DNA from: Sphingobacteriaceae bacterium
GTDB lineage: Bacteria > Bacteroidota > Bacteroidia > B-17B0 > Aurantibacillaceae
Assembly (NCBI GenBank): GCA_947480015.1
Contig: CANKBS010000008.1
Span: 47,417 to 111,416 of the forward strand
Length of the DNA: 64,000 nt
Direction: 5' to 3'
Part shown: in pieces, positions 43,482-52,961 of the stretch
Position numbering within the stretch: the first letter of the stretch is position 1
How the letters are laid out: each line of letters opens with the position of its first letter
The notes under the pieces: model-generated
Databases searched by the model: none
Told to the model about the DNA's origin: nothing
What the model saw: only the letters and a program-made list of their open reading frames with translations
Program-made: the position numbers and the translations under genes

Positions 43482-46400
43482 ATGAGTCAATTAAATAAAG
43501 GGCAGTTTTATCTTAGTACCTGCCTTCTGATCCTAATCCTCTTAATTTCAAACCCAAGTTTTTATAAATCACAATCCTTGGCCAATTACGGAGCTGTTCG
43601 CAACACAGCCAATACTTATGTCTCCATTAATGTGTTGGGCGCTTCTTTCAATTCATGGCGCAATGCAGCAACTTTTACACAAGATGATAACCGATCAGAC
43701 TTTACTAATATTGGTTTTGATTTTTGGTACAATGGTATCCGCTACACGCAGTTTTGTGTTTCAACCAATGGTTACCTCGATTTTTCAAGTTCTACAAATA
43801 ATGGTGGACCGGTAGCTAATGCCTTTGGATTCGATAACACCGCCTTTACCAATGCGAACACAGCAAATTCCACCAACCCTGCCATTGCCCCGTTTTACGA
43901 CGATTTAACCACTCAGGGTGGTGTTGATCCGCTTGGTACAAGTATTAAATATTACTTCTCAGGCTCTGCCTCGAGCCGGACCTTAACCATTGAATGGATT
44001 AACATGGCTGTATATGGCAATACCTCTCCTAGTTTAAATTTTCAAGTTAAACTTGTTGAAAGTACAGGGCAGATTATTATTCATTACGGCACCATGAACA
44101 CCGGTACACAAACCTTTTCATACAGCATGGGTTTAAATGATGTCACACTCAGTGCGGTGCCAACTGCTGCCCAATTAAAAATGCTTCAAACGGTAAACAG
44201 TAACACCTTTAATAATACCATTCAAAATAATTTATCGGCTATGCCAACTGCAAATGCGCAGTATGTTTTCACCCCGCCCTTACCAACCACCGCCTCAGGA
44301 GCGATAAGTTTTACAGGCATCTCACAAACTGGCATGACCCTTAACTGGCCGAATTGGGCGAGCAATGAAATTGGATACGTGATTTATAATTCAACCGATG
44401 GTGTCACGTATAATTTTGTTTCGCAAACGGCAGCAAACGCTACTTCAGCAGCTATTACCGGACTAAACGCCGGCACGAACTATTTTTGGAAATTACATGC
44501 CGTAACCGAAGGTTGTTTAAGTGCCTCCTTAAATGGCACACAGGCAACTGCGGCTGCAGGTAACAAAATTTCAAATGCCAGTGGCAGCTGGAACACTGCT
44601 GCAATTTGGACCCCAGTGGGTGTTCCAACAAGCGGCGACAATGTTACCATTTCAAACGGTCATACGGTAAACATCAACACAAACGCGGTTTGTAATTCCT
44701 TATCCGTAGGGACCGGTTTAGCCGCCACACTTCAATTCACCACCGGTGCTGCACGCACATTCAGCATCAATACCGATTTAACCATAAGTACAGGAGCAAG
44801 TTTTATCTCTAATCCAACATCAGTTTCGACGCATTCTTTATTTCTCAAGGGTAATATTACCAGTAATGGCATTTTAAATTTTAGCAATGGTGGAACCAGT
44901 CTTTGTAATACCTTCTTTAGTAATAATGGCAATCAAACAATAAGTGGAAGCGGTGCTACAACGAATTTTAATTTGATGAATGTAAATCTAGGAAGCTCAG
45001 CAAGCAACATGCTGAATGTAAATTCAACCAATTTTTCGGCAGTAAGTAATTTTTTAACTCTTGTTAATGGCACCTTTAAAATCTCAACAACCAATGCGGT
45101 TAATTTGGTGCCTTTTACCGCCATTACCACCCTTGGTCAAACGACCGGTCTTTGGCTGAATTCTGCCAACGCTGTGGTTACGACCAGTGCAGGTATTAGC
45201 CTGGTTGGCTCTTTTAATTTACAAAACGGAACATTTAACATTGGTAATGCTGCCAATGAAGACTTCTTACTAGTGGGTGGCACATTTAGCATGAGCGGCG
45301 GAACATGTAACGTTGCCGGAAAATTATATACCAGCGGTATAAACAATGCCTGTGTTTTTAACCTGAGCAATGGAACCATTAATGTGCCTGTTTTTGGAAG
45401 TACAAGCACTACCGATTCGCCGTTTCAGATCACTGCTGTAGGTTCTGTATTTAACATGAGTGGCGGTAGTATAAATCTTGTTTCTGAAGGCGGAACCGGA
45501 GCTCAGGATCTTGGATATATTAATACCGGCGGCACCTCAGGAACCGTGAGTGGTGGAACCATCCAAATTGGCACCGCGGCCACTCCGGCCTCGCAAAGCA
45601 TGAGACTTAATTCATCCGTGTCGATTCCAAATCTTTTAATTAATAGCGCCAACGCCACTGCAGTGATTGCTACAAATTCATTGAATGTTATGTCGCATAT
45701 CAACTTAAATTCAGGTGTTTTAAATGCAAATAATTTAAGCATCAGTTTGGGTGGCAACTGGACCAACACGGCAGGTAGCTTCACACCCGGCACCGGTAAC
45801 GTTATATTTTATTCAAACACAGCACAATCTATTTTAAAATCAGGTGGTGAAACGTTTAACCATATTAACTTTATGGGAACTGGCGTTAAAACACTGGCTT
45901 CCCCACTCAACTGCAACGGAAACTTTTCGGTGAGTTCAGGTTCTAACCTCGATATCAGTCCCTCCAATTATTCCATGAGTATTAATGGTAATTTTATAAA
46001 TAACGGTTCGCTTAACACCAGAAATGGATTAATCCTCCTTAATGGAATCACCGCTCAAACTCTTGGCGGAAGCAGCATCACCAACTTTTATGATCTCACT
46101 TTAAACAATACGGCTGGCGCTACCTTTCAAAATACCGAAAATTTATTAGGGACCGTAACCTTAAACAACGGTGTACTTTCAACAAACCTGCAAACCATTA
46201 CTATGATCTCGAATGTATCAGGTACAGCGCGTGTAGCGCAAATTACCGGCACCGGTGGCTTTACAGGTCACGTTACCGTGCAACGTTATGTTCCGGGAGG
46301 CAGTACCGGATGGGCATTGGTTGGTCATCCCCTTTCAACTGCAGTAACCTTAAACGACTGGGACGATAATATTGTGATTAGTTGCCCAACTTGTCCCGAT

Positions 46401-48161
46401 GGTTATGTTGCTAACTTCCCATCCATTTATACTTACGATGAAACACCTTCAGGCTTATATGATGCCTCTGCTTCCTATGTACCTTTAAGTACCATTAACG
46501 ACCCTATTACTGCCGGTAAAGGCTATTGGGTATATATAGGCACCGGACAGGTGACAACCAGTGCCATCACACTCGATGTAAAAGGCACTTTAAGAACCGG
46601 TAATTATAACATACCACTTAACTACACCAATTTTGGATCCTTATCTAATGATGGATGGAATTTAATTACCAACCCCTATCCTTCATCCATTAGTTGGGCT
46701 GCCTTAAAAGGTACCACGGCGAATATTGATGATGCCGTTTATGTATACAACGCCAACCTTAATGGCGGTACCGGTGGATTTGCTTCCTATGTAAATGGCG
46801 TAAGTAGTCCTGCTGTGGCTGCAGGTGGCATCGGTGATGTGATTCCAATGTGTCAGGCTTTTTATTTGCACTCAACTGGTGCAACCAGTTTACCTGCGGC
46901 CGAATCTAACAAAGTGGGCGGTAATCCAAACTTTATTAAATCAAGCAGTAGCGCCAGTAATTCAAATCCAATCCTACGCATTAATTTACTTGAAAGTTCG
47001 GCAAAAAACGATGAAGCTGTTCTTTATCTTCAACCGGGTGCCAGTAGCAATTTTGAAGATGGTTTTGATTCCTACAAAATGCGTGGACAAGATCCATCAG
47101 CCCCTTACATAGCCTTAATGACAGGCATAGAAGAATTTCAGATTAATGGCATTGCTCCTATTAGCGGCAACTTTACAGCCGCAGTAAAAGCTTTAACTGG
47201 TTATAGCGGCACCTACACGCTTAATGTTGGCGATCTCTCAGGCTTCCCAAAAGGCGCTTGCATTAATCTTTATGACAAATTCACCAACAGCACTACCGAC
47301 TTAAGAAACAACAATTATGTTTTCACCTTAATGGATACAACCACGGTTGCTCGTTTTATCTTAAGTATTACCATGAATAACCTCAGCATCACGAGTCAGG
47401 TTACACAATCGAATTGCTCGGCTATTAACGCTGGAAAAGTAAGTGTTGTAGGGAATTCAGCGGGTCCATGGAATTATACGTGGAAACTAAATGGCAGCGC
47501 CGTTAAAACCAGTTTAAATAAAAACACCGCCGATACACTCAGCAACCTGAATGGTGGAGCCGTAGATGTTGAAATTAATACCATTGGTCTTTGCGACGAA
47601 GCCCAAGGCAGTTTTGTTCTAAACGAATTGCAACAAACCATCGCTAAATTTACAGCACCCGATACGTTTTACCTCGATCAATCAAATGCCATACAGTTTA
47701 TAAATAACTCGGTAAACTGCAGTTCAATATTTTGGAATTTTGGTGACAATAACGGCACCTCTAATTTATATGCTCCAAGTTATTTCTATAACCAGCCTGG
47801 AACATTTAAAGTAAGCCTCATTAGCACCAGTAACAGTGGTTGCAACGATACAACTTACAAAAAAATCGTCGCGTTAGAAACATCGGTTGGTATTACGAAG
47901 TATTACAATTCAGGTTCTTTATTGAAAATAAAAACACTTGCCGATAATGAATTTGAATTAGTACAACAATTCAATCAAAGCACCGAACTTAGTTTCCAAT
48001 TATTAAATTCTCTGGGGCAATTTGTTTACGCCATTCCATCTCAAAAAAATAATCTGCTTTACTTACCAATTAACCTCAGCAACTACCCCGCAGGAATTTA
48101 CTACCTGCGCATTACCGCCGACGGCATTCCGCAAGAAACGGCTAAATTAGTGGTGAAGTAA
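43482..48161 (+). CDS. Giant secreted surface protein with FN3, PKD and T9SS type A sorting domain
   Basis: 1559 residues. A signal peptide or anchor (about 10-31) precedes a beta domain (NIGFDFWYNGIRYTQFCVSTNGYLDFSS), a fibronectin type III domain (about 265-350, GISQTGMTLNWPNWASNEIGYVIYNSTDG ... ITGLNAGTNYFWKLHAV), and long stretches of Asn/Thr/Ser/Gly-rich beta-helix-like repeats (SGGTCNVAGKLYTSG, NNGVLSTNLQTITM). Around 1385-1455 is a PKD domain (SIFWNFGDNNGTSNLYAPSYFYNQPGTFKVSLIS). The tail is a type A sorting domain (LLNSLGQFVYAIPS ... PAGIYYLRITADG ... AKLVVK). Composition suggests an adhesin or matrix component moved out by T9SS and anchored at the surface. Confidence 0.9.
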   Translation: MSQLNKGQFYLSTCLLILILLISNPSFYKSQSLANYGAVRNTANTYVSINVLGASFNSWRNAATFTQDDNRSDFTNIGFDFWYNGIRYTQFCVSTNGYLDFSSSTNNGGPVANAFGFDNTAFTNANTANSTNPAIAPFYDDLTTQGGVDPLGTSIKYYFSGSASSRTLTIEWINMAVYGNTSPSLNFQVKLVESTGQIIIHYGTMNTGTQTFSYSMGLNDVTLSAVPTAAQLKMLQTVNSNTFNNTIQNNLSAMPTANAQYVFTPPLPTTASGAISFTGISQTGMTLNWPNWASNEIGYVIYNSTDGVTYNFVSQTAANATSAAITGLNAGTNYFWKLHAVTEGCLSASLNGTQATAAAGNKISNASGSWNTAAIWTPVGVPTSGDNVTISNGHTVNINTNAVCNSLSVGTGLAATLQFTTGAARTFSINTDLTISTGASFISNPTSVSTHSLFLKGNITSNGILNFSNGGTSLCNTFFSNNGNQTISGSGATTNFNLMNVNLGSSASNMLNVNSTNFSAVSNFLTLVNGTFKISTTNAVNLVPFTAITTLGQTTGLWLNSANAVVTTSAGISLVGSFNLQNGTFNIGNAANEDFLLVGGTFSMSGGTCNVAGKLYTSGINNACVFNLSNGTINVPVFGSTSTTDSPFQITAVGSVFNMSGGSINLVSEGGTGAQDLGYINTGGTSGTVSGGTIQIGTAATPASQSMRLNSSVSIPNLLINSANATAVIATNSLNVMSHINLNSGVLNANNLSISLGGNWTNTAGSFTPGTGNVIFYSNTAQSILKSGGETFNHINFMGTGVKTLASPLNCNGNFSVSSGSNLDISPSNYSMSINGNFINNGSLNTRNGLILLNGITAQTLGGSSITNFYDLTLNNTAGATFQNTENLLGTVTLNNGVLSTNLQTITMISNVSGTARVAQITGTGGFTGHVTVQRYVPGGSTGWALVGHPLSTAVTLNDWDDNIVISCPTCPDGYVANFPSIYTYDETPSGLYDASASYVPLSTINDPITAGKGYWVYIGTGQVTTSAITLDVKGTLRTGNYNIPLNYTNFGSLSNDGWNLITNPYPSSISWAALKGTTANIDDAVYVYNANLNGGTGGFASYVNGVSSPAVAAGGIGDVIPMCQAFYLHSTGATSLPAAESNKVGGNPNFIKSSSSASNSNPILRINLLESSAKNDEAVLYLQPGASSNFEDGFDSYKMRGQDPSAPYIALMTGIEEFQINGIAPISGNFTAAVKALTGYSGTYTLNVGDLSGFPKGACINLYDKFTNSTTDLRNNNYVFTLMDTTTVARFILSITMNNLSITSQVTQSNCSAINAGKVSVVGNSAGPWNYTWKLNGSAVKTSLNKNTADTLSNLNGGAVDVEINTIGLCDEAQGSFVLNELQQTIAKFTAPDTFYLDQSNAIQFINNSVNCSSIFWNFGDNNGTSNLYAPSYFYNQPGTFKVSLISTSNSGCNDTTYKKIVALETSVGITKYYNSGSLLKIKTLADNEFELVQQFNQSTELSFQLLNSLGQFVYAIPSQKNNLLYLPINLSNYPAGIYYLRITADGIPQETAKLVVK

Positions 48162-48187
48162 TTCCAATCTAAATAGTCATAAAACAC

Positions 48188-48223
48188 AAAAGCCATGCTT
48201 CGAGAAATCGAGTAATGGCTTTC
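48188..48223 (+). terminator. Possible terminator of the giant T9SS gene
   Basis: AAAGCCAT pairs with ATGGCTTT, with an inner CGA/TCG pairing. The T-tract is short (TTTC), so efficiency is doubtful. Confidence 0.5.
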
Positions 48224-48293
48224 TGGTTAATTAGAAATCCTGTATTAAATTACAAGCTTAAGACTGAAAACGGTTCGGTAAAAGGAACCGGAA

Positions 48294-49310
48294 TTAAGGT
48301 CTATACTTACTCTTAGCCAGAATTTTTTGTGCATCCGTCTCTGACATTAAAGCATCCATACTCACCTCGGGATTATTAGTCATATAACTTTTTACAATCT
48401 GCCATCCCAACCACATGGCAATCCGTGGCGGGCATTCCTTACTAATGGCGCCTGTAAACGGCCCTTCGGTGGTAAGTTCACGAATGGTGGTTAAATTATT
48501 TTCGTACAAGCGGTTTTTTTCAGCAAAGTAACCCCATAATTTTTTCTCATATGTCCTGCAATAAGCAAGTTGTTGACCAGTGTAACCAATAAGAATACTA
48601 TCCTGTGCTTTTGGCAATAAAGCATTAATGGCATAATATAATTTGCCGTAAAAAACCGTGTGGTGCAATAAGGTGTTCTCGGCTTTGTTATTATCAAATT
48701 CGGTTAACATCCAGCCCCGCGCAATGTCGCTTACCAAGTAATCGGGACTCATTTTAAGCGTTTGGTATTTCGGATAACGAAGCATTTGATAAAATTTAGA
48801 AAAATCGCCCAAATACATATCAAGACTGATGAGGAAACTGCTGTCGAGATAGGCAAACGCATACGACCAGCCGGTGGTGCAGGTAATAAAACGATGGGGC
48901 ACTGCCCGCTTAGGAAAATGAAATCTAAATCGTTTTACCATGTCGTTCACTTCCGGCATTAAACTCTCGAGTTTAGTATTGGGGTACACTTTTTTTACTT
49001 CTGCGTAAGCTTCCCTCACATCTTTATTCATCACAAAATCAAGTGCCATTGGGCGATACAGACTGTCTTGCGTGCCATTAATACGTAAAGGATTCATTAA
49101 ATAATGATCGTAAATAATGCCATATTTTTCTTTTATTTCAAGCGTACGTTTTTCGAAATTTAAAGGACTTAAGGAAAAGAGATCGTTCTCAAGCCTCATA
49201 ACTTGCAAAGGTTTGGCATCAACCTTAGAAAGATCCACATCCAGCCGGTCTTGTTTACAGGAGTTAACCATCAAAATGATGGCCAGGCTAAAAAGAAAAT
49301 TAATTTTCAT
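48294..49310 (-). CDS. gldB: Gliding motility lipoprotein GldB
   Basis: 338 residues. A lipoprotein signal with lipobox VNSC (Cys18) is followed by the GldB sequence pattern: VMRLENDLFSLSPLNFE, KEKYGIIYDHYLMNPLRI, FHFPKRAVPHRFITCTTGWSYAFAYLDSSFLISLDMYLG, KMSPDYLVSDIARGWMLTEF, ENTLLHHTVFYGKLYYAINALLP and ECPPRIAMWLGWQIVKSYM. In Flavobacterium GldB is needed for gliding and T9SS function, though homologues also occur in non-gliding Bacteroidota. It is divergent from the beta-barrel gene at 49430. The gene and its role fit the many T9SS cargos in this window. Confidence 0.92.
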   Translation of the reverse strand: MKINFLFSLAIILMVNSCKQDRLDVDLSKVDAKPLQVMRLENDLFSLSPLNFEKRTLEIKEKYGIIYDHYLMNPLRINGTQDSLYRPMALDFVMNKDVREAYAEVKKVYPNTKLESLMPEVNDMVKRFRFHFPKRAVPHRFITCTTGWSYAFAYLDSSFLISLDMYLGDFSKFYQMLRYPKYQTLKMSPDYLVSDIARGWMLTEFDNNKAENTLLHHTVFYGKLYYAINALLPKAQDSILIGYTGQQLAYCRTYEKKLWGYFAEKNRLYENNLTTIRELTTEGPFTGAISKECPPRIAMWLGWQIVKSYMTNNPEVSMDALMSETDAQKILAKSKYRP

Positions 49311-49332
49311 AAATACAAGAGGGCAAATTTTT

Positions 49333-49340
49333 TATATTTG
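49333..49340 (+). promoter_or_regulatory. Putative -7 box of the beta-barrel gene
   Basis: TATATTTG matches TAnnTTTG, 89 bases before the ATG at 49430. No TTG lies at the expected -33 position. Confidence 0.35.
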
Positions 49341-49429
49341 TAAAAGTAAACATTCGTAAAAACTAAGCACTGAGAATAACCAAAATTAATCAGCAATTTG
49401 TAAGCATCGCAAACCTAATATTAAGCCAT

Positions 49430-50287
49430 ATGAAAAAAACCCTCTTCACCTGCCTTTGCCTAAGTATGCTAAGTTTAAACCTTAGTGCTCAAAATGAATC
49501 CGGTTCCTTTGATAAAAAATACCGTTTTGGTTTACGCGTAGCTGCCCAACCTAGCTGGTTTAGCAGTGGTGACAAAAACAACATTCCCAACGGATCCATT
49601 TTTGGTTTTGGCTTTGGACTTAATATGGAATACCGCTTTTCGGAGATAGCAGCCTTATTAACCGGTATTGGTGGCGATTTTGAAGGGGGTAAATATAAAT
49701 TTAAAAGTGACACGGCTAACTCCTATCAGGTAAGTTATTGGATGGATGAAAGTGGCGCCCTGGTGGCTCCGAAAGCCGGCAAAAAACCCGATAATACGGT
49801 TTATGTGCTCAGCGCAAGAACTGTAAAAACTACTTTTGCCACTATTCCTGTCATTTTAAAAATGTCAACCCGTGAGTATAACGGCTTTAAATACTTCGGT
49901 ATGTTTGGTGGTGAAATTGGCATCCGATTAAAATCAACTGCTACCGACACTTACGATAAAATTAATAAATACAGTAACGACTTAACCTTTAAAACCATTT
50001 CAGCCGTGCAAACCACCGAAAGTGGCGTGGATATTGGAAGTGATGGTTCATTAATTCCAATCCGCCTTGGTTTAAATGTGGGCTTTGGTACCGAATACCG
50101 CATTGCTGGCAGCACCTCCCTTTTTATGAGTGTTAACTTTTTTAAGAGCGGTACTAATTTAATGAAGAAAGAATCGGATTATATGTATTATCGCACCGAT
50201 ATGGGTACAGGTGGTGAAAGCTATAAAATGGTAAAACAAAACTTAAGACAAACAGCCGTTCGCATAAATATTGGCATAATGTTCTAA
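49430..50287 (+). CDS. Outer-membrane beta-barrel protein, PorT-like
   Basis: 285 residues with a signal peptide (MKKTLFTCLCLSMLSLNLSAQ). The mature protein alternates polar and hydrophobic residues as in small outer-membrane barrels: YRFGLRVAAQPSWFSS, IFGFGFGLNMEYRFSEIAALLTGIGGDFEGGKYKF, TIPVILKMSTREYNGFKYFGMFGGEIGIRL, RLGLNVGFGTEYRIAGSTSLFMSVNFFKSG, ending in an aromatic residue (IGIMF), the usual BAM recognition signal. This is the PorT / OMP_b-brl_2 pattern. Several paralogues exist per genome, so it need not be the T9SS PorT itself. It is followed by a strong terminator. Confidence 0.8.
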   Translation: MKKTLFTCLCLSMLSLNLSAQNESGSFDKKYRFGLRVAAQPSWFSSGDKNNIPNGSIFGFGFGLNMEYRFSEIAALLTGIGGDFEGGKYKFKSDTANSYQVSYWMDESGALVAPKAGKKPDNTVYVLSARTVKTTFATIPVILKMSTREYNGFKYFGMFGGEIGIRLKSTATDTYDKINKYSNDLTFKTISAVQTTESGVDIGSDGSLIPIRLGLNVGFGTEYRIAGSTSLFMSVNFFKSGTNLMKKESDYMYYRTDMGTGGESYKMVKQNLRQTAVRINIGIMF

Positions 50288-50308
50288 TATTCTCCCCTTT
50301 TTTAAAGA

Positions 50309-50342
50309 AAAGTCCTTTGTTTTTTACAAAGGACTTTTTTTA
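50309..50342 (+). terminator. Rho-independent terminator of the beta-barrel gene
   Basis: AAAGTCCTTTGT pairs perfectly with ACAAAGGACTTT around TTTTT and runs into a T-tract. Confidence 0.92.
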
Positions 50343-50438
50343 TACGAAGATTGCTCATTTCTAGGCAAAAAGCCCTTAAAAACCATTGTTTTGTTAAAAA
50401 TCAAGCCAAAAAAGTCTTTTTTTAATCAAAATTACTTC

Positions 50439-50446
50439 TACTTTTG
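50439..50446 (+). promoter_or_regulatory. Putative -7 box of accB-accC
   Basis: TACTTTTG matches TAnnTTTG. It lies 92 bases before the accB start, leaving a leader of about 85 bases. Confidence 0.45.
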
Positions 50447-50537
50447 CCCCACTAACTAAATTTTTTCGCTTCAAATATTCGATATTATTTTTTAAGAATC
50501 GAATTTAGAAGTAAAGGAATTCACAAAAACTACACAC

Positions 50538-51026
50538 ATGAAATTAAATGAAATTCAGGATCTAATAAAATTTGTTTCCAAGAGTGGCGTAAGCGAAGTA
50601 GAACTCGAAACAAAAGAAATTAAAATTGTGATCAGAACCCCTAAAAGTGCTGCTGCAGTAATGATGCAGTCGGCTCCCATGGTTGCTGCTCCGGTTGCAA
50701 TGCAAGCAGCTCCGGCTCCTGCCGCTATTGCCGCTGCCCCTGCCGATGGCAAAACACCTACAAACAATGGTGTGGATGAGTCAAAATACATTACCATTAA
50801 ATCACCTATGATCGGTACTTTCTATCGGTCTGCCGGCCCCGAAAAAGCTGTGTTTGTTAATGTGGGCGACGAAATTGCTCCCGGCAAACCGGTTTGTATT
50901 ATTGAAGCCATGAAGTTATTCAACGAAATTGAAAGCGACATCAAAGGAAAAATCGTAAAAGTTCTGGTAAACGACGCTACTCCGGTAGAATACGATCAAC
51001 CTTTGTTTTTGGTTGACCCAAGCTAA
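50538..51026 (+). CDS. accB: Biotin carboxyl carrier protein of acetyl-CoA carboxylase
   Basis: 162 residues. The N-terminal dimerisation-type segment (MKLNEIQDLIKFVSKSGVSEVELETKEIKIVIR) is followed by an Ala/Pro-rich flexible linker (about 38-72) and a biotinyl domain (KYITIKSPMIGTFYRSAGPEKAVFVNVGDEIAPGKPVCIIEAMKLFNEIES) with the biotinylated Lys126 in EAMK. It carries the carboxyl group between AccC and the carboxyltransferase in fatty-acid synthesis. accC follows directly in the same direction; AccA and AccD are elsewhere. Confidence 0.96.
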   Translation: MKLNEIQDLIKFVSKSGVSEVELETKEIKIVIRTPKSAAAVMMQSAPMVAAPVAMQAAPAPAAIAAAPADGKTPTNNGVDESKYITIKSPMIGTFYRSAGPEKAVFVNVGDEIAPGKPVCIIEAMKLFNEIESDIKGKIVKVLVNDATPVEYDQPLFLVDPS

Positions 51027-51123
51027 AATGAATTCCTAATCCCTGACTGAATTCCTTTTGGGAACAGGCGGTCAGGCTTATGATTCAAAATTCAAGCTAT
51101 TTATTCATCAAATTGAAAAACGA

Positions 51124-52464
51124 ATGTTTAAAAAAATATTAATAGCCAACCGTGGCGAAATTGCCCTGAGGGTAATTCGTACCTGCCGTGAAATGGGCAT
51201 TAAGACTGTAGCCGTTTATTCTACAGCCGATAAAGACTCGCTTCACGTAAAATTTGCCGATGAGGCTGTTTGTATTGGTCCGCCGCCTAGCAAAGAAAGT
51301 TATTTGAACATGGCCAGCATTATTGCTGCTGCCGAAATTACCAATGCTGATGCCATTCACCCGGGTTATGGCTTCTTAAGTGAAAATGCCAAATTCTCAG
51401 AGATCTGCCGTCAGAATAAAATAAAATTTATAGGTGCCTCACCCGAAATGATCAATAAAATGGGTGATAAAAGTAATGCCAAAGCAACCATGATCGAAGC
51501 CGGCGTACCTTGTGTACCGGGCTCAGAAGGATTATTGGATAGTGTTGAACAAGGCATTGAACTGGCCGAAAAAATCAAGTATCCTGTAATTATTAAAGCT
51601 ACTGCCGGTGGTGGTGGTAAAGGGATGCGCATTATTACCAAAGCAGAAGATTTTCAGGCTGCTTGGGATAGCGCCGTGCATGAGGCCAGCGCCGCTTTTG
51701 GCAACGGAGCCATGTACATGGAGAAATACATTGAAGAACCCCGTCACATCGAAATTCAGATTGTGGGCGACCAATACGGTAAAGCTTGTCACTTAAGTGA
51801 ACGCGATTGCAGTATTCAACGTCGTCACCAAAAACTGGTAGAAGAAACCCCTTCACCATTTATGACTCCCGAACTGCGTGATGCCATGGGTGATGCCGCC
51901 GTAAAAGCTGCTTTATCGATTGCTTACGAAGGGGTTGGTACCGTTGAGTTTTTAGTTGACAAACACCGCAACTTTTATTTTATGGAGATGAACACCCGTA
52001 TTCAGGTGGAGCATCCCATCACCGAAGAGGTAATTAATTATGACCTTATTCGTGAACAAATTTTAGTAGCAGCCGGTGTGCCTATTTCGGGTAAAAATTA
52101 TTATCCGCAATTACACGCCATCGAATGTCGTATCAATGCCGAAGATCCTTTTAAAAACTTTGCACCATCTCCGGGCATGATCACTACTTTACATACACCG
52201 GGCGGACACGGTATACGTGTCGACTCGCATGTGTACAGCGGTTACCGCATTCCACCTAACTACGATAGTATGGTTGGTAAATTAATTACCGTTGCACAAA
52301 CCCGCGAAGAAGCCATTGCAAAAATGCACCGCGCTTTGAGTGAATATGTGATCGAGGGGGTTAAAACCACCATTCCTTTCCACATTAAATTAATGCAGAA
52401 CGAAGATTTTAAAGCCGGCAATTATACGACCAAGTTTATGGAGACCTGGGATTTTAAAGCATAA
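51124..52464 (+). CDS. accC: Biotin carboxylase subunit of acetyl-CoA carboxylase
   Basis: 446 residues from [21 protein letters not shown], the canonical AccC start. The frame stays open to 51058, but the 22 extra residues have no family match. It contains the ATP-grasp glycine loop ([13 protein letters not shown]), [52 protein letters not shown] and the C-terminal domain [18 protein letters not shown]. It carboxylates biotin on AccB using ATP and bicarbonate. It is co-transcribed with accB and ends at a hairpin terminator. Confidence 0.97.
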   Translation: MFKKILIANRGEIALRVIRTCREMGIKTVAVYSTADKDSLHVKFADEAVCIGPPPSKESYLNMASIIAAAEITNADAIHPGYGFLSENAKFSEICRQNKIKFIGASPEMINKMGDKSNAKATMIEAGVPCVPGSEGLLDSVEQGIELAEKIKYPVIIKATAGGGGKGMRIITKAEDFQAAWDSAVHEASAAFGNGAMYMEKYIEEPRHIEIQIVGDQYGKACHLSERDCSIQRRHQKLVEETPSPFMTPELRDAMGDAAVKAALSIAYEGVGTVEFLVDKHRNFYFMEMNTRIQVEHPITEEVINYDLIREQILVAAGVPISGKNYYPQLHAIECRINAEDPFKNFAPSPGMITTLHTPGGHGIRVDSHVYSGYRIPPNYDSMVGKLITVAQTREEAIAKMHRALSEYVIEGVKTTIPFHIKLMQNEDFKAGNYTTKFMETWDFKA

Positions 52465-52484
52465 GATCATCAATGCGTATTTTA

Positions 52485-52519
52485 TAAAAAAAGGCTATCC
52501 TAGTGGATGGCCTTTTTTG
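52485..52519 (+). terminator. Rho-independent terminator of accB-accC
   Basis: AAAAAAGGC, TATCC and GGATG, GCCTTTTTT form a stem around TAGT with a T-tract after it, just past the accC stop. Confidence 0.82.
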
Positions 52520-52557
52520 TTGGGATGTATAAGTTTGTTGACATACTAACTCTGCTT

Positions 52558-52743
52558 TTGGGCGCCCGGGCAGGCTGCTCCGGGCTCACGGCACAGGCTG
52601 GCTCATCAAGCCACAGGCTTGATGCCCTGCTGCGGTTCAACACGCTAGCTGGCCCATCAAGGCACAGCCTTGATGTCCTGCAGCCAAAGAGGCAGGCTGC
52701 AAAAAGAACTAAACCCTGCACATCCTTGGCGCTTATAGGATTA
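52558..52743. repeat. GC-rich hairpin repeat element, long copy
   Basis: Longer relative of 8786-8877. It opens GGGCGCCCGGGCAGGCTG with the same GCCCGG / CCGGGC stem and ends GGCGCTTATAGGATT. It has two internal hairpins: ATCAAGCC-ACA-GGCTTGAT and ATCAAGGC-ACA-GCCTTGAT, which differ by a compensating pair of bases. Short ORFs across it on both strands are by-products of GC-rich inverted sequence. The rest of the 52465-52961 gap is AT-rich and holds nothing I recognise apart from the accC terminator. Confidence 0.78.
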
Positions 52744-52961
52744 TTAACAGCCATTTAATCCATTTATTTTTATTTATCATAAATGTAAAAACTCAACTAA
52801 ATGAATGACTTACTGTTCGCGCAGATCTTTGTTCCCTGCGAAAATTACTAAAGCTACCATTCAATTCAGGTATGCACGAAGATGCCGCTGCGGTCTTAGC
52901 GCTGTAAACAGAATTAATTTGAAGAATTAATTGTATAAAAAATTTGCCATCCAAAAAGATC

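Noticed and set aside
52500..52758. Open frames on both strands across the GC-rich repeat
   Set aside because: Both are explained by the GC-rich inverted sequence of the repeat element; the encoded Cys/Arg/Ala-rich peptides have no credible features.
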